A stretch of 64,000 nt of DNA from Echiichthys vipera. Lineage: Eukaryota > Chordata > Actinopteri > Perciformes > Trachinidae. Made by a program: the position numbers and the translations under genes. Position 1 is the stretch's first letter. The number at the start of each line of letters is the position of its first letter. Location of the stretch: positions 10,009,752-10,073,751 of the forward strand of contig OY829656.1 of NCBI GenBank assembly GCA_963691815.1. Reading direction: 5' to 3'. This document shows, one piece after another, positions 1-12,518 of this stretch. The notes beneath the pieces are model-generated. The model worked only from the letters and a program-made list of their open reading frames with translations, was not told the origin of the DNA and did no database searches.

Positions 1-2634
1 GCTGCTTCCGAGGCCAGAAAAGCTGGTCTCGCGAGTTTACAGGTCTCGGACGAGATTGAGGGCGATTTTCGGAGTGCCCATCGGTTCCACATTCACACTC
101 ATTAAAAGGTTGCGCACGCAGCTTGCTGTGCTTTATGGACGAATACATGGGATCTCAGGACGATATTTCTATCGCCCCCAAACCACTCCCATAATCTCTC
201 CCCAAGTCTCGCCCGTTGTGTTTCCGATGGTGACTGACAGCCTACGTGTGACCGGAAACTGAGACGATAGTAGTAGTAGTCATGAATAAGAAAATATATA
301 AGCATGTGCAGAGCGAACCAGATGATTCATGGCTTGTTGCTGTTTGGAGAACCCCCTCTATTTTCTTATTTTGCTAGAATATGGACGTTAGAGTTAAATG
401 GTCCCAATCTGGATACAGAATCCTAATATGCTGCCTATTCAGTTCAATATTGATTGCTGACCTGGCAGCTGAGGCTGATGAAAATATCGTGAAAATAAGT
501 ATTAAGTTTGACAAATACATATTTTTGACCCGATCATGGTGCTAAAAAGTCAGTCACCAGAGTCATTAGAATTCCTCCTCTGGGGACCATGAATGTCTTC
601 ATAAAATGTCAAAGTAATCCATCCAACAGTTATTGAGATAAAGATAGAAATTATAGAAAGTCATATGATGCAGTGTTATGGCCTACTATAAATTAAACCA
701 CACAATAGTAATAAAACAGTAGAATGAGCTCCACGGTGGCCAGCTACAACATTAAAAGTTAATGCATCATTTAATACTTTTGAATGTAGGATTTACTTAA
801 AATGGAGTGGGCGGGTTTTACATTGTAGTACGGCTACTTTTAAGACTACCTCCACTGGTACAATATTAAATGATAAAATCCCCAGATTCACACAAAAAAG
901 TACTAAGGACCTGACTTCAGTCTACAGCCCAGGCTGCAGATATTGAGATACCCAGACAGCCTACAACACAACTGATGAAAAACTGCTATTAAGAATCACA
1001 AGGCTACAGATACATACACACATACACCTTAAACAATATAAGGTCTCAGGGTACAGAAAACTATTCACTATGTAGGATCATTTCAAAACCATAAACCATA
1101 ACCAGGTCAGCCTTGATATTAGTTAACCAACAACCCCTAAAATGTGCATATTATATACTGTATATACATAGAAAGAACCATAAAGTATTAGGCTTTGTGA
1201 TAACAACGTGGCCTATATACAAACAGTGGGAAACCAGCGAATGAATAACAAAGACAAAGTGAAAGATACAATTAGACACCACAGACATGCTCGTCTGTAT
1301 ATTGCAGTGATTTTTCTCTGACAGCCCTGCCTACCAATTTGGCACAAACTATCAAGTGGGTATGCAACTAAATAAATATGTATTTACTTATTTACCTCTA
1401 AATTGGTTTTTCAAAACTCTAGCAGCTCCAAAAAAATGGCCCCCTAACCCCTGCTTATGTCGGGCTGAAAAAGGAAATCATTAATATAGCATTAGAAGCT
1501 GGCTGTGAACTCATAACTGCCCTGGGCACCCATCAGCATACATGCAGTACTGTTCTCTGCTGCTACACCTTCCCCGAGGTTCAAATGTCATCCTTCACTG
1601 TCATTACAATTCTGCCCCCATTAACTATTGATTATCTCCACTTCAGCATTTCGAGCCCTCCTGTGGAAGTAGCACACGTAGCTTGCTACCCTCGGATCGG
1701 GCAGAACAGACGTGCACCTCGTGGTTTTTACAGTAAAAGAGGGGGAAGTCAGATTCACAGAGGGGCAAGGGGTAAAGAGAAACAGACACAGAGCAGCAAG
1801 GACAGACTTCACTGTACCCTACCTGCCCATTAGCAGTATGCTTGAGCGGACAACTGGAGGTTAAGTTGTTCTTTTTTAGGATCCCGTGAGAATTTTTACC
1901 ACAACATGTGTTGAATATTTACTGTGAGGTTAGTCCAAGTTTGCTTCTGTTTTTCAGCAGAGTGCAGATGGAAAAGTTTGTTTGTGCAGGAGCAAACAAA
2001 CTGCATCCATAATACCACGGACTAGTTGGTGCAGGGTTGTGTACCTGCCAAAACCTCTTAATGTGTGTTGCTCTGTTACTGCTAATGGCTGCTGTTACTT
2101 CTCTCTGTTGTTTTCTATATTTCAGTATCACTGCTGTTTAATGTTGTACGTATCTTGGCTGTAGATGTGCGTTTCCCTTCAGAGAGTATCTGTTTGCTGT
2201 GAGTCATATTATTCTAGGTGTCTGGTCTGTGGTTTTATGCAGTCAGGCCAGACAGAAACACAGGACAAATGTAACCTTATTCATGTCAGTTTGTTTATAG
2301 GTCCACTGGTATGTCATGGATTTGCATTATGAAATGTGAACACTAGATGAATTTCACATCATATCCCAATAGCTGCTTAAAATAACGTAAAACCGCATGA
2401 ATACAAAGTCCAACTAGTTTTTTATAAATATTTTCTTCATACAAAATGCTCTCTGGGTGATGAACTGTTCCAGCTGAGTGGAAATGTTTTGTCCTGATTT
2501 ATATACAATTTAAGCTCAAAGCCATGTAGTAAACAAATCATCAGAGTAGATGTTTGTATTTAGGGGTCAGAGTAATCAACAAAAATGTAAAAGATTTTCT
2601 TCTCTGACAAAATTATAACAAAACAGCCAATTTG
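1..2634. other. left intergenic sequence
   Basis: No gene, exon series or recognised repeat was found. Bases 1-250 are richer in GC and CpG (for example CTCGCGAG) than the following AT-rich DNA, which may mean the edge of another gene's promoter. The remainder has only short spurious reading frames. Confidence 0.4.
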
Positions 2635-3560
2635 TATTCATAAAAAGTCCCATTTATTTCAAAGTCATTTCAACAACAAATATTACAAATCTGCATTGTT
2701 TGGTGGGAGACCCACACCAGAAACCCATGAATAAAACATTAAGTACAATAATTGCTCAGCGTCCATTTCAGATGCTGAAAGTTGAAGCATTCCAGTCATT
2801 TAGGTACCAAAATAAACAGGGAACAAGGCTAGTGTACAGAAACAATAAATGAGTTAGGCCAGTCCCGCTCTACAGGATTACTGTGTAGAGTGAAATCCAC
2901 TAGAATCCAGTGTGGCTTTAGGATAATCCCATCAGAACTGCAACAGCGCAACGCTACTACAGAACACCCAAGCCTGCTAGCACTGATGAGAGCCTATAGT
3001 GAAGGAAAGGTTAAGTTGACAATTCTTGTTAAAAAAACACTTGACACACTGACTTCTACTGTACAAGACAAACATTTTAACAGCCTGCTGCCAACAAAGC
3101 ACCTTCTTATGATACTAGTTTGCATTATCTAACAAAAAAATATTGTAAACTAGTTACATAGATAAGAAAACAGTCAATATTTGCATCATGAAAAATACCT
3201 TTTCCTGGTGTAAGTCTTCATATAAAGCTCTGTAACATGACTCCATTTGAAAAATAGCTTTGACTAGGATACTTATACAAGCCTGAGTTACCCACATTAA
3301 TTGTTATGCATGTCCACAAGATAATACTGAGTTAATATGCACCTCTGCTGACTGTTTTAATTAATGAGGACATGTTTTGATACTACCACCCTTTCAGTCT
3401 GTTTCTAATATGGAAATGAAGTGCTACACTGGCAAAACTTACACACACCGGTGCAAGCTACTTTTAAGCCTATAGTATATGCTCAATTTTAAATAATATC
3501 TGCTCATTAATGATGTCTTACCAGTCAGTTACACTCACTAGACTTAAAAAGCAGACATCA
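2635..3560 (-). other. probable 3'UTR of pcbp4
   Basis: This AT-rich stretch follows the pcbp4 stop codon and has no coding signal. A minus-strand AATAAA (TTTATT at 2653-2658) is a plausible poly(A) signal, giving a 3'UTR of about 0.9 kb. The end is inferred from this one hexamer only. Confidence 0.4.
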
Positions 3561-6500
3561 TCAATAAGGAGAAAACTTCTGCCGATCAGATTTTTTGATG
3601 CCAGAGGTTGGCATTTTTGCAGTGTAAGGGCATAAACCCTGAGCTAGGCTGGATGCTGCTGCTGGATGGACAGTCAGGTAAGGGAGAGTTTTCATGCCAA
3701 GCAGACTGGAAACAGGGACGGCGTAATGTTGATTTTGGATGGTTTGTAAGGTGGAGGGAGAGTGGACGTTAATGGTGGGGGTGGAGGTGTTGGCCGCCAG
3801 TACAGCCATAGAGGTAGCAGCGGTGGAGGCAGTGGGAACGGACTGAGAGAAGTTCATGTTGAGGTCAACTGGGGTCGCAGAGGAAGCGGCCTGCATGGTG
3901 TATTTAGCCATCTCTAAGCTGCAGGTTGTGATGTTTGGAGGGAGAGTTGAGATGGTGAAGGGTTAAGAGGAGACAGTGGGAAATGAAAAGGGGGAGAATG
4001 GGTGAGACAAAGGAGAAGGGAGGTGAGAGAAAGGAGAAAACATAAGTATCAAAGAAGGTGTTAAAAAGCAGAGACCATAAGGATTTTAATGCAGTCAAGA
4101 GAACGGAGCAGTGAGATGGAACAAATCCAGCCTCACCCTGAGCACAATAACTCTGCCCTCATACAAAAAAATGGTGTTTGGCTGCCTTATCATCAGGCCG
4201 CAATGTGATGCCCTGCTGGACGAGGCCACCCTGCATAATGTCTTACCTGGCGTTGATGAGGTACTGGGCTACGCTGATGCTTGCCGGCGAGCCTGTGATC
4301 GTGACTTGGCGCATGGCTGAGCCATCAGTGGCACTGGCAATTTTGATGTGAGCTCCAGAGACCTGGCGAATCTCATTGATCTTGCTGCCTTGTCTTCCAA
4401 TTATGCAGCCAATAAACTAGAAAGGGAGAGAGTGGAAACATGTAAATGGAAAAACAGGTCATTTTTAAAAAATGCTTTTCAGGACTTAGATTTCAAAACA
4501 GCCAGTGGAAACAACTGGTATGGTGATAGCAGCACCACTTTCCCGGCTGTGTTATTTTAAAAGCCGTAGACAGATCTCACCGGTACTTACAGTACTAACA
4601 TATCACACTGTTATTGTCAGATCTCATGAAATATTAGTTGATGATTGTGTGAGTCTATTACAGGATTTAAATTACAATAATATTTGTAGCATTTATAGTA
4701 TTTTTTAATAATTATTTGTATTATTTTACAAAGCAATATGGTCTTTTAGAATAAAGAAATACCACCAAAAGTACATCTGAAGGTGGGTCTCTGCAATAGG
4801 TTGTTTTATAGATAAACAGATCATTTTTGTCTAGTAACGCTGAAAAGAAAGGAGAGAAAGGGGAGCGAGAATACAACATACTCAGGGATGGGGTCGAGCC
4901 CACTATGCTGCAATACAAATTAAATATTGATACATGGGTTGCATACTGAGCTGAAGTACACCACATTGGGTTTCTTTCTCTGTGTTATATCCACTACTGA
5001 TGCTGCTTTTTAAATGTTTCACATTTGGTGTTCCACCCTCTGAATACTTTTGTTTGAGCATTCTCCACTTGATTCTTGCAACTATTCTTTTCCATTTCTG
5101 TGTGTGGCTGTTTGCACACAGTCTTATGCCCTATAACGGGGATTTGGGGCTTTTACCTGTGCTTATTAGGAATAACTAACCCGCACTTCCAACTAACTAG
5201 GAAAGAGGAAATATCATTATAAGAACACCTGCATGAATCCGATGTGGATTTTTCTTAGGATTTCTTAAGCACTAGCCTGGCTCTGTCTGGCCGTCAACCA
5301 GCACCAACAAGCTCACTTATCTCTTGCTTGTTTAATCCATACAGAAACCAAAGTGCAAAAATGACTATTTCTGGTCTCCATGAGTCGCCTGGCAATCTCG
5401 AGGTGTAAACAAGACTCCAGGAAGTCACTGCACTTGCTAAAGAAATAGTCCAGCACATAACCTCCCTAAAAATCATTATCTGTTGCTGCAGCCCGTTCTC
5501 ATCCCTACTCATTAGGTACAGATGCATTATCAAAAGCCCTTGGTGTCTCTTCTCAACCCACTGAGTAGCACTGTACGTCAAACTGTGACGCTTCACTACG
5601 GTCGCTGTTTTAAACACGGGGAACATGTGGTTAATGTCGTGAATTCAAAATAAATGTTTCATTAGGTTTAGAAAAAATGAGGCATCGGATGCAGCCTCCT
5701 GGGTGAGATGTAGATTAAATAAACACATCACATATAACATGTTAATTAGTGACAGAGCCAGGCAAGCCATTTTCCCGTTTCCATTTTGCTAAGCTAAGTG
5801 GTACAGATATGAGTGGTATTGTTCAGCTCATCTAACTATCCACAAGAAAGTTCCCCCAAATGTCAAACTATTTGACCTCTAAATCGATGGCAAAGTTAGG
5901 TTGTACAGATATGTGTAAGTCCATACAAATATAAAACCTAATAACCTATGATCACACGTCATTTTGAGATGATTTATGATTCTGATGATGGATGAAAATA
6001 ATCTTATCTCATGCTAAAGGAGCGTAGCTAATAGAATGCTGTCTTCTATTGTTGGTCTACCGATATTGTTTCTATTTTTGGTCACTAATACCACTACAAT
6101 GATTATTAGGGTGTATTATGCAATAAATCATGTAATAAAGGATATAGACTTTCTGCAGCTAAAAAGGTGACATTTTCTGTGTCCAAACATTCCTCATTAC
6201 AGCTGTCCTCCTAGAAAGTGTTAATGAAGTAAACAGCATGAGGATTATCAGTGTGAGTTTTAGTGCTGGAAGAACACAAACAATGTGGCACTTACATCAT
6301 TAGGTATTGCCAGCTCTTGTGAACTTGTGGGGGCAGATGCATCCAATCCTGCAAAGTAGGACAAGGAATGCGTACAACAGTATGGCACTAATGGCTTCCA
6401 CTTTCATTGCATCACAGGGTAACCTACTTTGTCTAGTTTATAACTAATGCACAGCTAAATTAGGAACATGAAAATGGCAAGAAAATCTGTCTAGAATGAC

Positions 6501-9500
6501 ACATAAACTGTATATACACATTTCACGTTGCTAAAAAATAAAGATACAAAAAAAATAAGATACATTTTCATAATGAGTATGTTTCATTAGCACTATCACA
6601 CCAGATAATCAAAATGTTGTAATGTTTACTGTTTAATTGCCAGTTAGTTGTGGCAGAGTATATGAGTACATGGGGTGGCTGAGGTCAGGGATGGTCTGGC
6701 CAAGACAATGTTAGATTTGGAGGAGAAATGTTGCAGAGGTGGAGGATGGGGTCGAGAGATAAGGATTTGTGAGGGAATTTGGGCAAATAGAGCTGAATTT
6801 TTGGGAGGATATGAGAAATAGCGAGAAATGGTTAAATATTTACTAAACTGTAAATATTTCTGACATTTTTCACATTTCCCAGTCAGAGATCGCTGATGTT
6901 TAACTTTTGTTTTTAATACTGTCTGCTTCATTCAGTCACATACTCCTGAATTATAAATATTTCAGTGACTAACTTTCAATATTGCTGATAGTGAACTAGT
7001 CCGGTGGCTTAACTTTAAAACGTCACTATCCCATTTACTATTCCTTTGTTTCCATCTTATTTTCTGGTACAGATGATGCAAATGCAAAATATAACAGGTC
7101 ATTTCTTTAAATGTACATCTCTGTAATGCCACCTTCTACCAAAAAAAACCTGTTGGAGTGTGTCTGTAAGCTCTGAGAGAATGAAGACATCCTTGATCCT
7201 CTCTGTAGTGACAGGGGTGTTGATGATGTGATTTGAAGAGGAGTGAAGACAGAGGGATAGATGGACTTCCCCGGGGAGCCGTGGGTACGTACCAGGGAAG
7301 GTAGGGTTGCTCTGCCCAAGGGAAGGGAGGGGGATATGCTGCATAGCCAACTGGTGAAGCTTGGTCAACTGCAGGGTAGGAAGGAAGTTAGAGCTAACCA
7401 ATCAAACTGGATTATTTCAGAGGAGCTGACAACTACAATACAGAGCCAATCTGAAGTTCACAAACATCACAGAAGGTGTCAGTGTGAAGAGATTCATTTC
7501 CTTCAGAAACCATGCTGGCTTGTCATGGCAGTCATTTGAAAATACAGTCACATCTCTGGCTACAAAGCTGACAATGATGAAATCTAGAGATCTTCACTTT
7601 CATTTCAATCAACGCATACTGCTACAATGTGTTAGTGTTAGTAATGTCATCAGATCAGGGTTATTTCATTTTGCAGAGTAGTACAGGGTACACAGAGGGT
7701 GTAGTGGTAGCTAGGAAGGAGTGGGCAGGAGTAGGTCATTAGAGAGGATGTCAGTCACTACTTACATCTTGATGTGCAAAAGCGTAGTGCCCTGGAATTG
7801 CAAAGGCCTGAAATAAATAAGAGATTAGATGTGGTTGTATGACTGGGATGTGCAGACATGTCTCAACATGTCGCTTGAAATGTGAATTTGTCAGACAGTA
7901 AAAAGAGTAAATTCCGTGCAGTGAATGCATTTCTCTAAAATCCATTCTCTTCCACTTTTCCATAGCACTAATGTGTATGGATTTTTAAGGAATTCCATCT
8001 AAATGTCATCTGCTGTTTTTCCCCCTCTTTGACCATGGCTAGAAATCCAATAACATAAACAGATGTCTGATGGGTCAGAGCAGACTGTGCCAAATAGGGA
8101 CAGGACAGCGACTGGCCAGCTCATGGAAAACATGAGCTTTAGTCACGACATCTTTCAGGTTTTACATTGCAGGGGGATTAATAAATAAGAACTGTTGTTC
8201 ATATTTCTGACACACAATACTTTCTGATGTGATCATCACCTCATCTTACTGCTTACAGCATTACAATATAAAGACTTTATTGCTGTATAATTACACAGAT
8301 GTGTCCCTCCCTCTAGTGGTGAAATGTGTTTAATGATCAGCGTGACTCTGAACTCCCACAAAATGAGGAGCCTATTCAATGGTTATGCTTTACACAAAGC
8401 TGCTAGACTTACAGCTAAATAACACACAATATTGCTACTTACTTGTGCAGAGTGCTGTGGGGCTAATACCGCATGGGCTCCAGCAGGTATGGACTTGGGA
8501 CGGTAGGGAATAGTTGCTCCTTTTGGCGGAGACTAGAGATGCAGTCATGCAAACCAAAAAGCAGAATTTATACAGTGCTACAACTTAGAAAAGAACTCTT
8601 ACTGGCACTGATGCATTTAATATTCATTTTTAAATCGCCTGCTGAATATTTTTATACTCATTTCATCAGTTAAGAAAGTTACATGACACCTTGGACAGAA
8701 GAAACCTATGCTATAACTGTGAAAAGATCTGAAAATAGGGAAATTTTTTTTTTTTTTGTCCAATACAAAGAGGTCAAGTTGATGCTGAACTTAAATCTAA
8801 ATCCATTTTACCTACTGTTTCGATCTTACATAAATAATTCTAGAAAAAAGTCATAGTATACTATACATCCGTGGTTACATTCAAGGGATACTTTTTTAGT
8901 TATGAGGGTATGTGGAGAACTCACCTAAATAACTCAAATAAGCTCAACTAAAACTGAAATTAGGATTGGTTTAAAAAACAAAACCAATATCCAGACATTT
9001 GTGTTGAGGAGGACTGGCATTCCTCTGACAACGCTTTGGGTGTATGTCATACAAAAATCATTATTAAAACAAAAGGTATGATATATTGATAATCACTTAT
9101 TGAACATCTTAGCATATAGTGCCATTACTGCTGCACATATCACATCTCAACTCAAAGCTTTTACAAGAGTAAAAGGCCTGAAATACCCTGAATGTGCTAC
9201 TCAATACCTTTTACCATATCCTAAACAAATGTGACATACATGATGCCTAAACTGAGTTGCTGAATGTGAAGATCATCTGCTATATGACAGTGCTTACCTC
9301 CAGCATGACAGAGCAGATGTGTCTTACACACTGAGTGATGGCCTCTGGAGTGCCGGAGATTGTGACAGCCCTCTCTGTAGAGTCCGGCAGCATGTCTCCT
9401 GCCACCTGAACCTGAGCGCCTGTGGTCTTAACAACGGCAGACAGCAGAAGAAACAAAGGCTATTTACTGCTAAAAAGAGCACACCATCACCCAGATAGAA

Positions 9501-10802
9501 ATGCTTTTTCAAGCACCCGCAAATTACCCTGAACACATTTTGACATGCAGGGAGCAGCTGCAAGCCAAATGGCAATGTGTGCTCCAATATTTGAGGAGGC
9601 GTACACAAATATTGTCCAGTCGGAATGAGTATTCACCATCCGCCGATCTTTACAGGCATAATCAGTGGGATTTTCATGAGCAGCAACTGACAAAATACAC
9701 ATATTTTTAAGGCAGAGAAAAACAAGAAGAGATTGACTGGAATGTTAGATACTTTGGGTGTCAAATCAGCAGGGAGCAGGTTTTCTGTCCCTCTTTGGGT
9801 GCAGAAAAACAACTTCCAGGTAGAAAAGAAAAGTACCTCTCTGATCTCTTTGATCTTCGAGCCTCCTTTGCCAATCAGAGAACCACACTGGCTCCCTGGG
9901 AAAACCAGGCGAAGTGTCACAGGTGGTTTGCTTGTCACGTTGCTGTTTGTCATTGCTGCAGTGATATCCTGAGGGAGAATTCAAAAATATGTTCAGCACC
10001 GACTGTAAGAGCCTCAAATTTATTTGACAAGTCTACTTTTTGCAAGACTGTGGGAAAGATGCATACAGTATCCGTCAGACTTAAGGTGAAGAATTCTTAA
10101 ATTCTGGCGTAAAGCAACATCATTTTATCGATGATATTTGGAAAGTTGCTCATTAGTTTTGCTGTACCTCCTCAAACTTCTGTGCAATCATAGAAAAAGC
10201 TTTGAAGATGCCCTCTGTGGGTCCTGTGATGGTAATTATTCTCTCAGGAGATGATCCCTCTGATATGTTGATACGAGCACCACTCTGGAAACACAAATCC
10301 ACATTTATTCAAGCCTCAATTTGTTGTAATTGATCTGCCAGAACACATTTAGTTATACATGTTGTCACATAACCGATGTCAAAATTAATGCTCACCTCTT
10401 CCCTCATTTTCTTTACTGTTTCCCCTTTCTGGAGTCATGTAGGAAAATAAAAAAACAATATGATTAGTTTTATACGACAGGAAAGAAAGGCAATCAGAAA
10501 GGAGGCAGAATGAATGTAACTACCTTTCCGATTATGCTGCCAACTTCCTGCAAATGAAAAGATAACAACGCTTAACAAGCCAGTGGTAACACACAAGATG
10601 TTCACATCAAGAGCAGCCAGGATTTAATAATTTCAACAACAATGACATGCAGTTACACAGCCTTTAGGATATTACCAGAAAAATGCAGTCACTTAATTGA
10701 ACTATTTCCACATCTGTCTATTACCTTTCCATGCATCAGCAGCCTCAGTGTCAGCGTAACATTCAGACTGCTATCTGAAGCCATTTCTTCCTTGTCAGAC
10801 AT
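3561..10802 (-). CDS. pcbp4: poly(rC)-binding protein 4-like (triple KH-domain RNA-binding protein)
   Basis: This gene encodes a KH-domain protein of the PCBP/hnRNP E family, which binds C-rich single-stranded RNA to control mRNA stability, splicing and translation. Coding exons on the minus strand are 10802-10725, 10547-10524, 10428-10396, 10284-10168, 9968-9837, 9426-9298, 8532-8443, 7807-7766, 7368-7293, 6348-6296, 4416-4247 and 3918-3561. All introns are GT-AG, phases join, and the total is 433 aa. The three KH loops are visible: GKKG (33-36), GKGG (117-120) and GRQG (265-268). The start reads MSDKEEMASD, just before the family segment LLMHGK. The roughly 119-residue Ser/Thr/Ala-rich tail ends in YTAKM...DRQKFSPY, the ending I know from PCBP4; PCBP1-3 end soon after KH3. 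The middle segment (LTKLHQLAMQ) is closer to PCBP3, so PCBP3 is the alternative. Human PCBP4 is about 403 aa. An acceptor near 10834 puts a 5'UTR part on the first coding exon, so the promoter lies further right and was not located. Confidence 0.88.
5270..5875. mobile_element. degraded non-autonomous DNA element in a pcbp4 intron
   Basis: The stretch starting AGCCTGGCTCTGTCTGGCC, passing through TGTTTAATCCATACAGAAAC, and ending near GCTAAGCTAAG...GATATGAGTGGT matches, from memory, a very common teleost repeat. It also shares the GCTAAGCTAAG and CATCTAA parts with the copy at 12088-12518. The left terminal repeat is missing or decayed. Confidence 0.5.
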
Positions 10803-12087
10803 CCTCTGTGTTTTCCAAGCTTTAATATAAACCCTCTGCAAAAAAGAAATAGATTGTTTAAGACAGTTCCTGTGTATAACAAGAAAAACTCTAGTATTTC
10901 AGGTGGTTCGGTAGATTATCTGTTCAAATAAAGAGATAATCTACAAGATCCTTATTACAAAGTCATAATGTGTCAAGAGTATTGTACTGATAAACTTTAC
11001 GTTTTCGTACATTACCCGCCTTCTTGTGGTTGTCACCATTGTTCATGCTAACAACCCTGTTCTCCTTTTTATAGTTAAACTGTTGTAACTGCAGGAAATT
11101 TGAAATAATTTCCTGTGCTCAAAGGATTTTCCTGGGAAAGAGCAACGACACACCGCAAATGTAAAAGCTTCAATGAACCGTATGTAAGCTGCAACATCAT
11201 TGTTAAATCAGTCAGCTGCAGAGATAAAATAGATCTCTATTTGAAAATGTAATGGACCATTACCATAACTATGGGGAATGCAAAGTAACCGGAAAATGCT
11301 CCAAAGTTGGAACAGTCAGTTTTATCCAGCTAGAAGGAGCCATGTCCCCCCCCCTTTTTTTTCTTTTTTTTTAAGGGGATTGATGCTCTCTGAAAAATAT
11401 TATTTGTCTCCTGACCGTGTAGTTGTGAGAGGGGGAAGATAAGCCAATCACTAGGTGCAATCTTCACATGGGACAGTATCTTTAGTTCCGGCTAAATACA
11501 AGTTGTGAGAGGCCCTTGGACAAGATAAGATACAAAGGAAGGAAGGCACTTGTGCTGTAGAGGCCTGAGGATCAAGAGATGTGTGTGTGACTGTCTCTTA
11601 ATATCACACCACACAATGTCGGCTCTGTTATGGCCGCGTATCCAATTCGTTGTATTTGCAGAACAAATAAAGAATGCCTGGATTCAGTGTAGGAAGGGCA
11701 GTTTATTGAACCACAAAACAAAAAGAGATGACTAAAAGTCCATGAAAGAGGACCAAGGTCACCTTATTTATTAGAACGTCATGGTTCAGAGAAATGCTTT
11801 TACCGTTTACTTTTACCAGAGTGTGTGGCAAAGCTCAGTGTTCTTGTACACAGAAGACTGACTCAGATTTGTAACTAATAAATAATCTAAATGAAAGAAC
11901 GTAATTTAACGAGGGATTTACTTTCTGAGATCTTGGTGATAAAGGGGAGGGAACATAGCAGCCCTCTGTTGCTGAGTATGCATGAGGTGTTCCCAGTTAA
12001 TCCAGAGTTTAATTCAACCCTACATATGGTTTTAACGGTATGCACAATGCCATTTAAAAAGCAACAGTTCCACATTTAAGTAATACG

Positions 12088-12518
12088 CTTATTATTCACT
12101 TTCTGGTGAAGAGTTAGGTGAAAAGATCGGTACCACTCTCATGCCTGTACAGTTAATATGGAGCTGTAACCAGCAGCCGGTTAGGTTAGCTTAGCTTAGC
12201 TTAGCAACCAGCCAAGAAAACAATGGAGACTTCAGTTAGTGCTACCGGACAAGATATAGTCTGGCACAACAGGGAATAGTCATTTTTACACTCTACTTAA
12301 TCCTTATACAGATTAAGCGAACCAGTTATGATGTGTTAATTTGTGATCTTTAGAGAGGCTGGGTTTAGTTACCTTTGGACAAAGTCAGACTAGCTGTTTC
12401 TCCCTATTCCCAGTCTTTATGCTAAGCTAAGCAAAGCAACTGCTAGCTGTAGCTTCAGATTTAACGGACAGATATGAGATTGATCTTCTCATCTAATATC
12501 TGCAACAGAGCAAATAAG
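12088..12518. mobile_element. non-autonomous DNA element with about 100 bp terminal inverted repeats
   Basis: The left arm (12088-12207) and the reverse complement of the right arm (about 12418-12518) align along most of their length. Shared pieces are AGATGAGAAGATC-like, TGTACAGTTAATATGGAGCT-like and TTAGCTTAGC. There is no coding capacity. It belongs to the GCTAAGCTAAGC-type repeat common in teleost genomes and lies between pcbp4 and mocos. Confidence 0.7.
12183..12205. repeat. short (TTAGC)n tandem inside the DNA element
   Basis: Four to five units of a TTAGC-type pentamer lie in the left arm of the element at 12088-12518. Confidence 0.7.
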
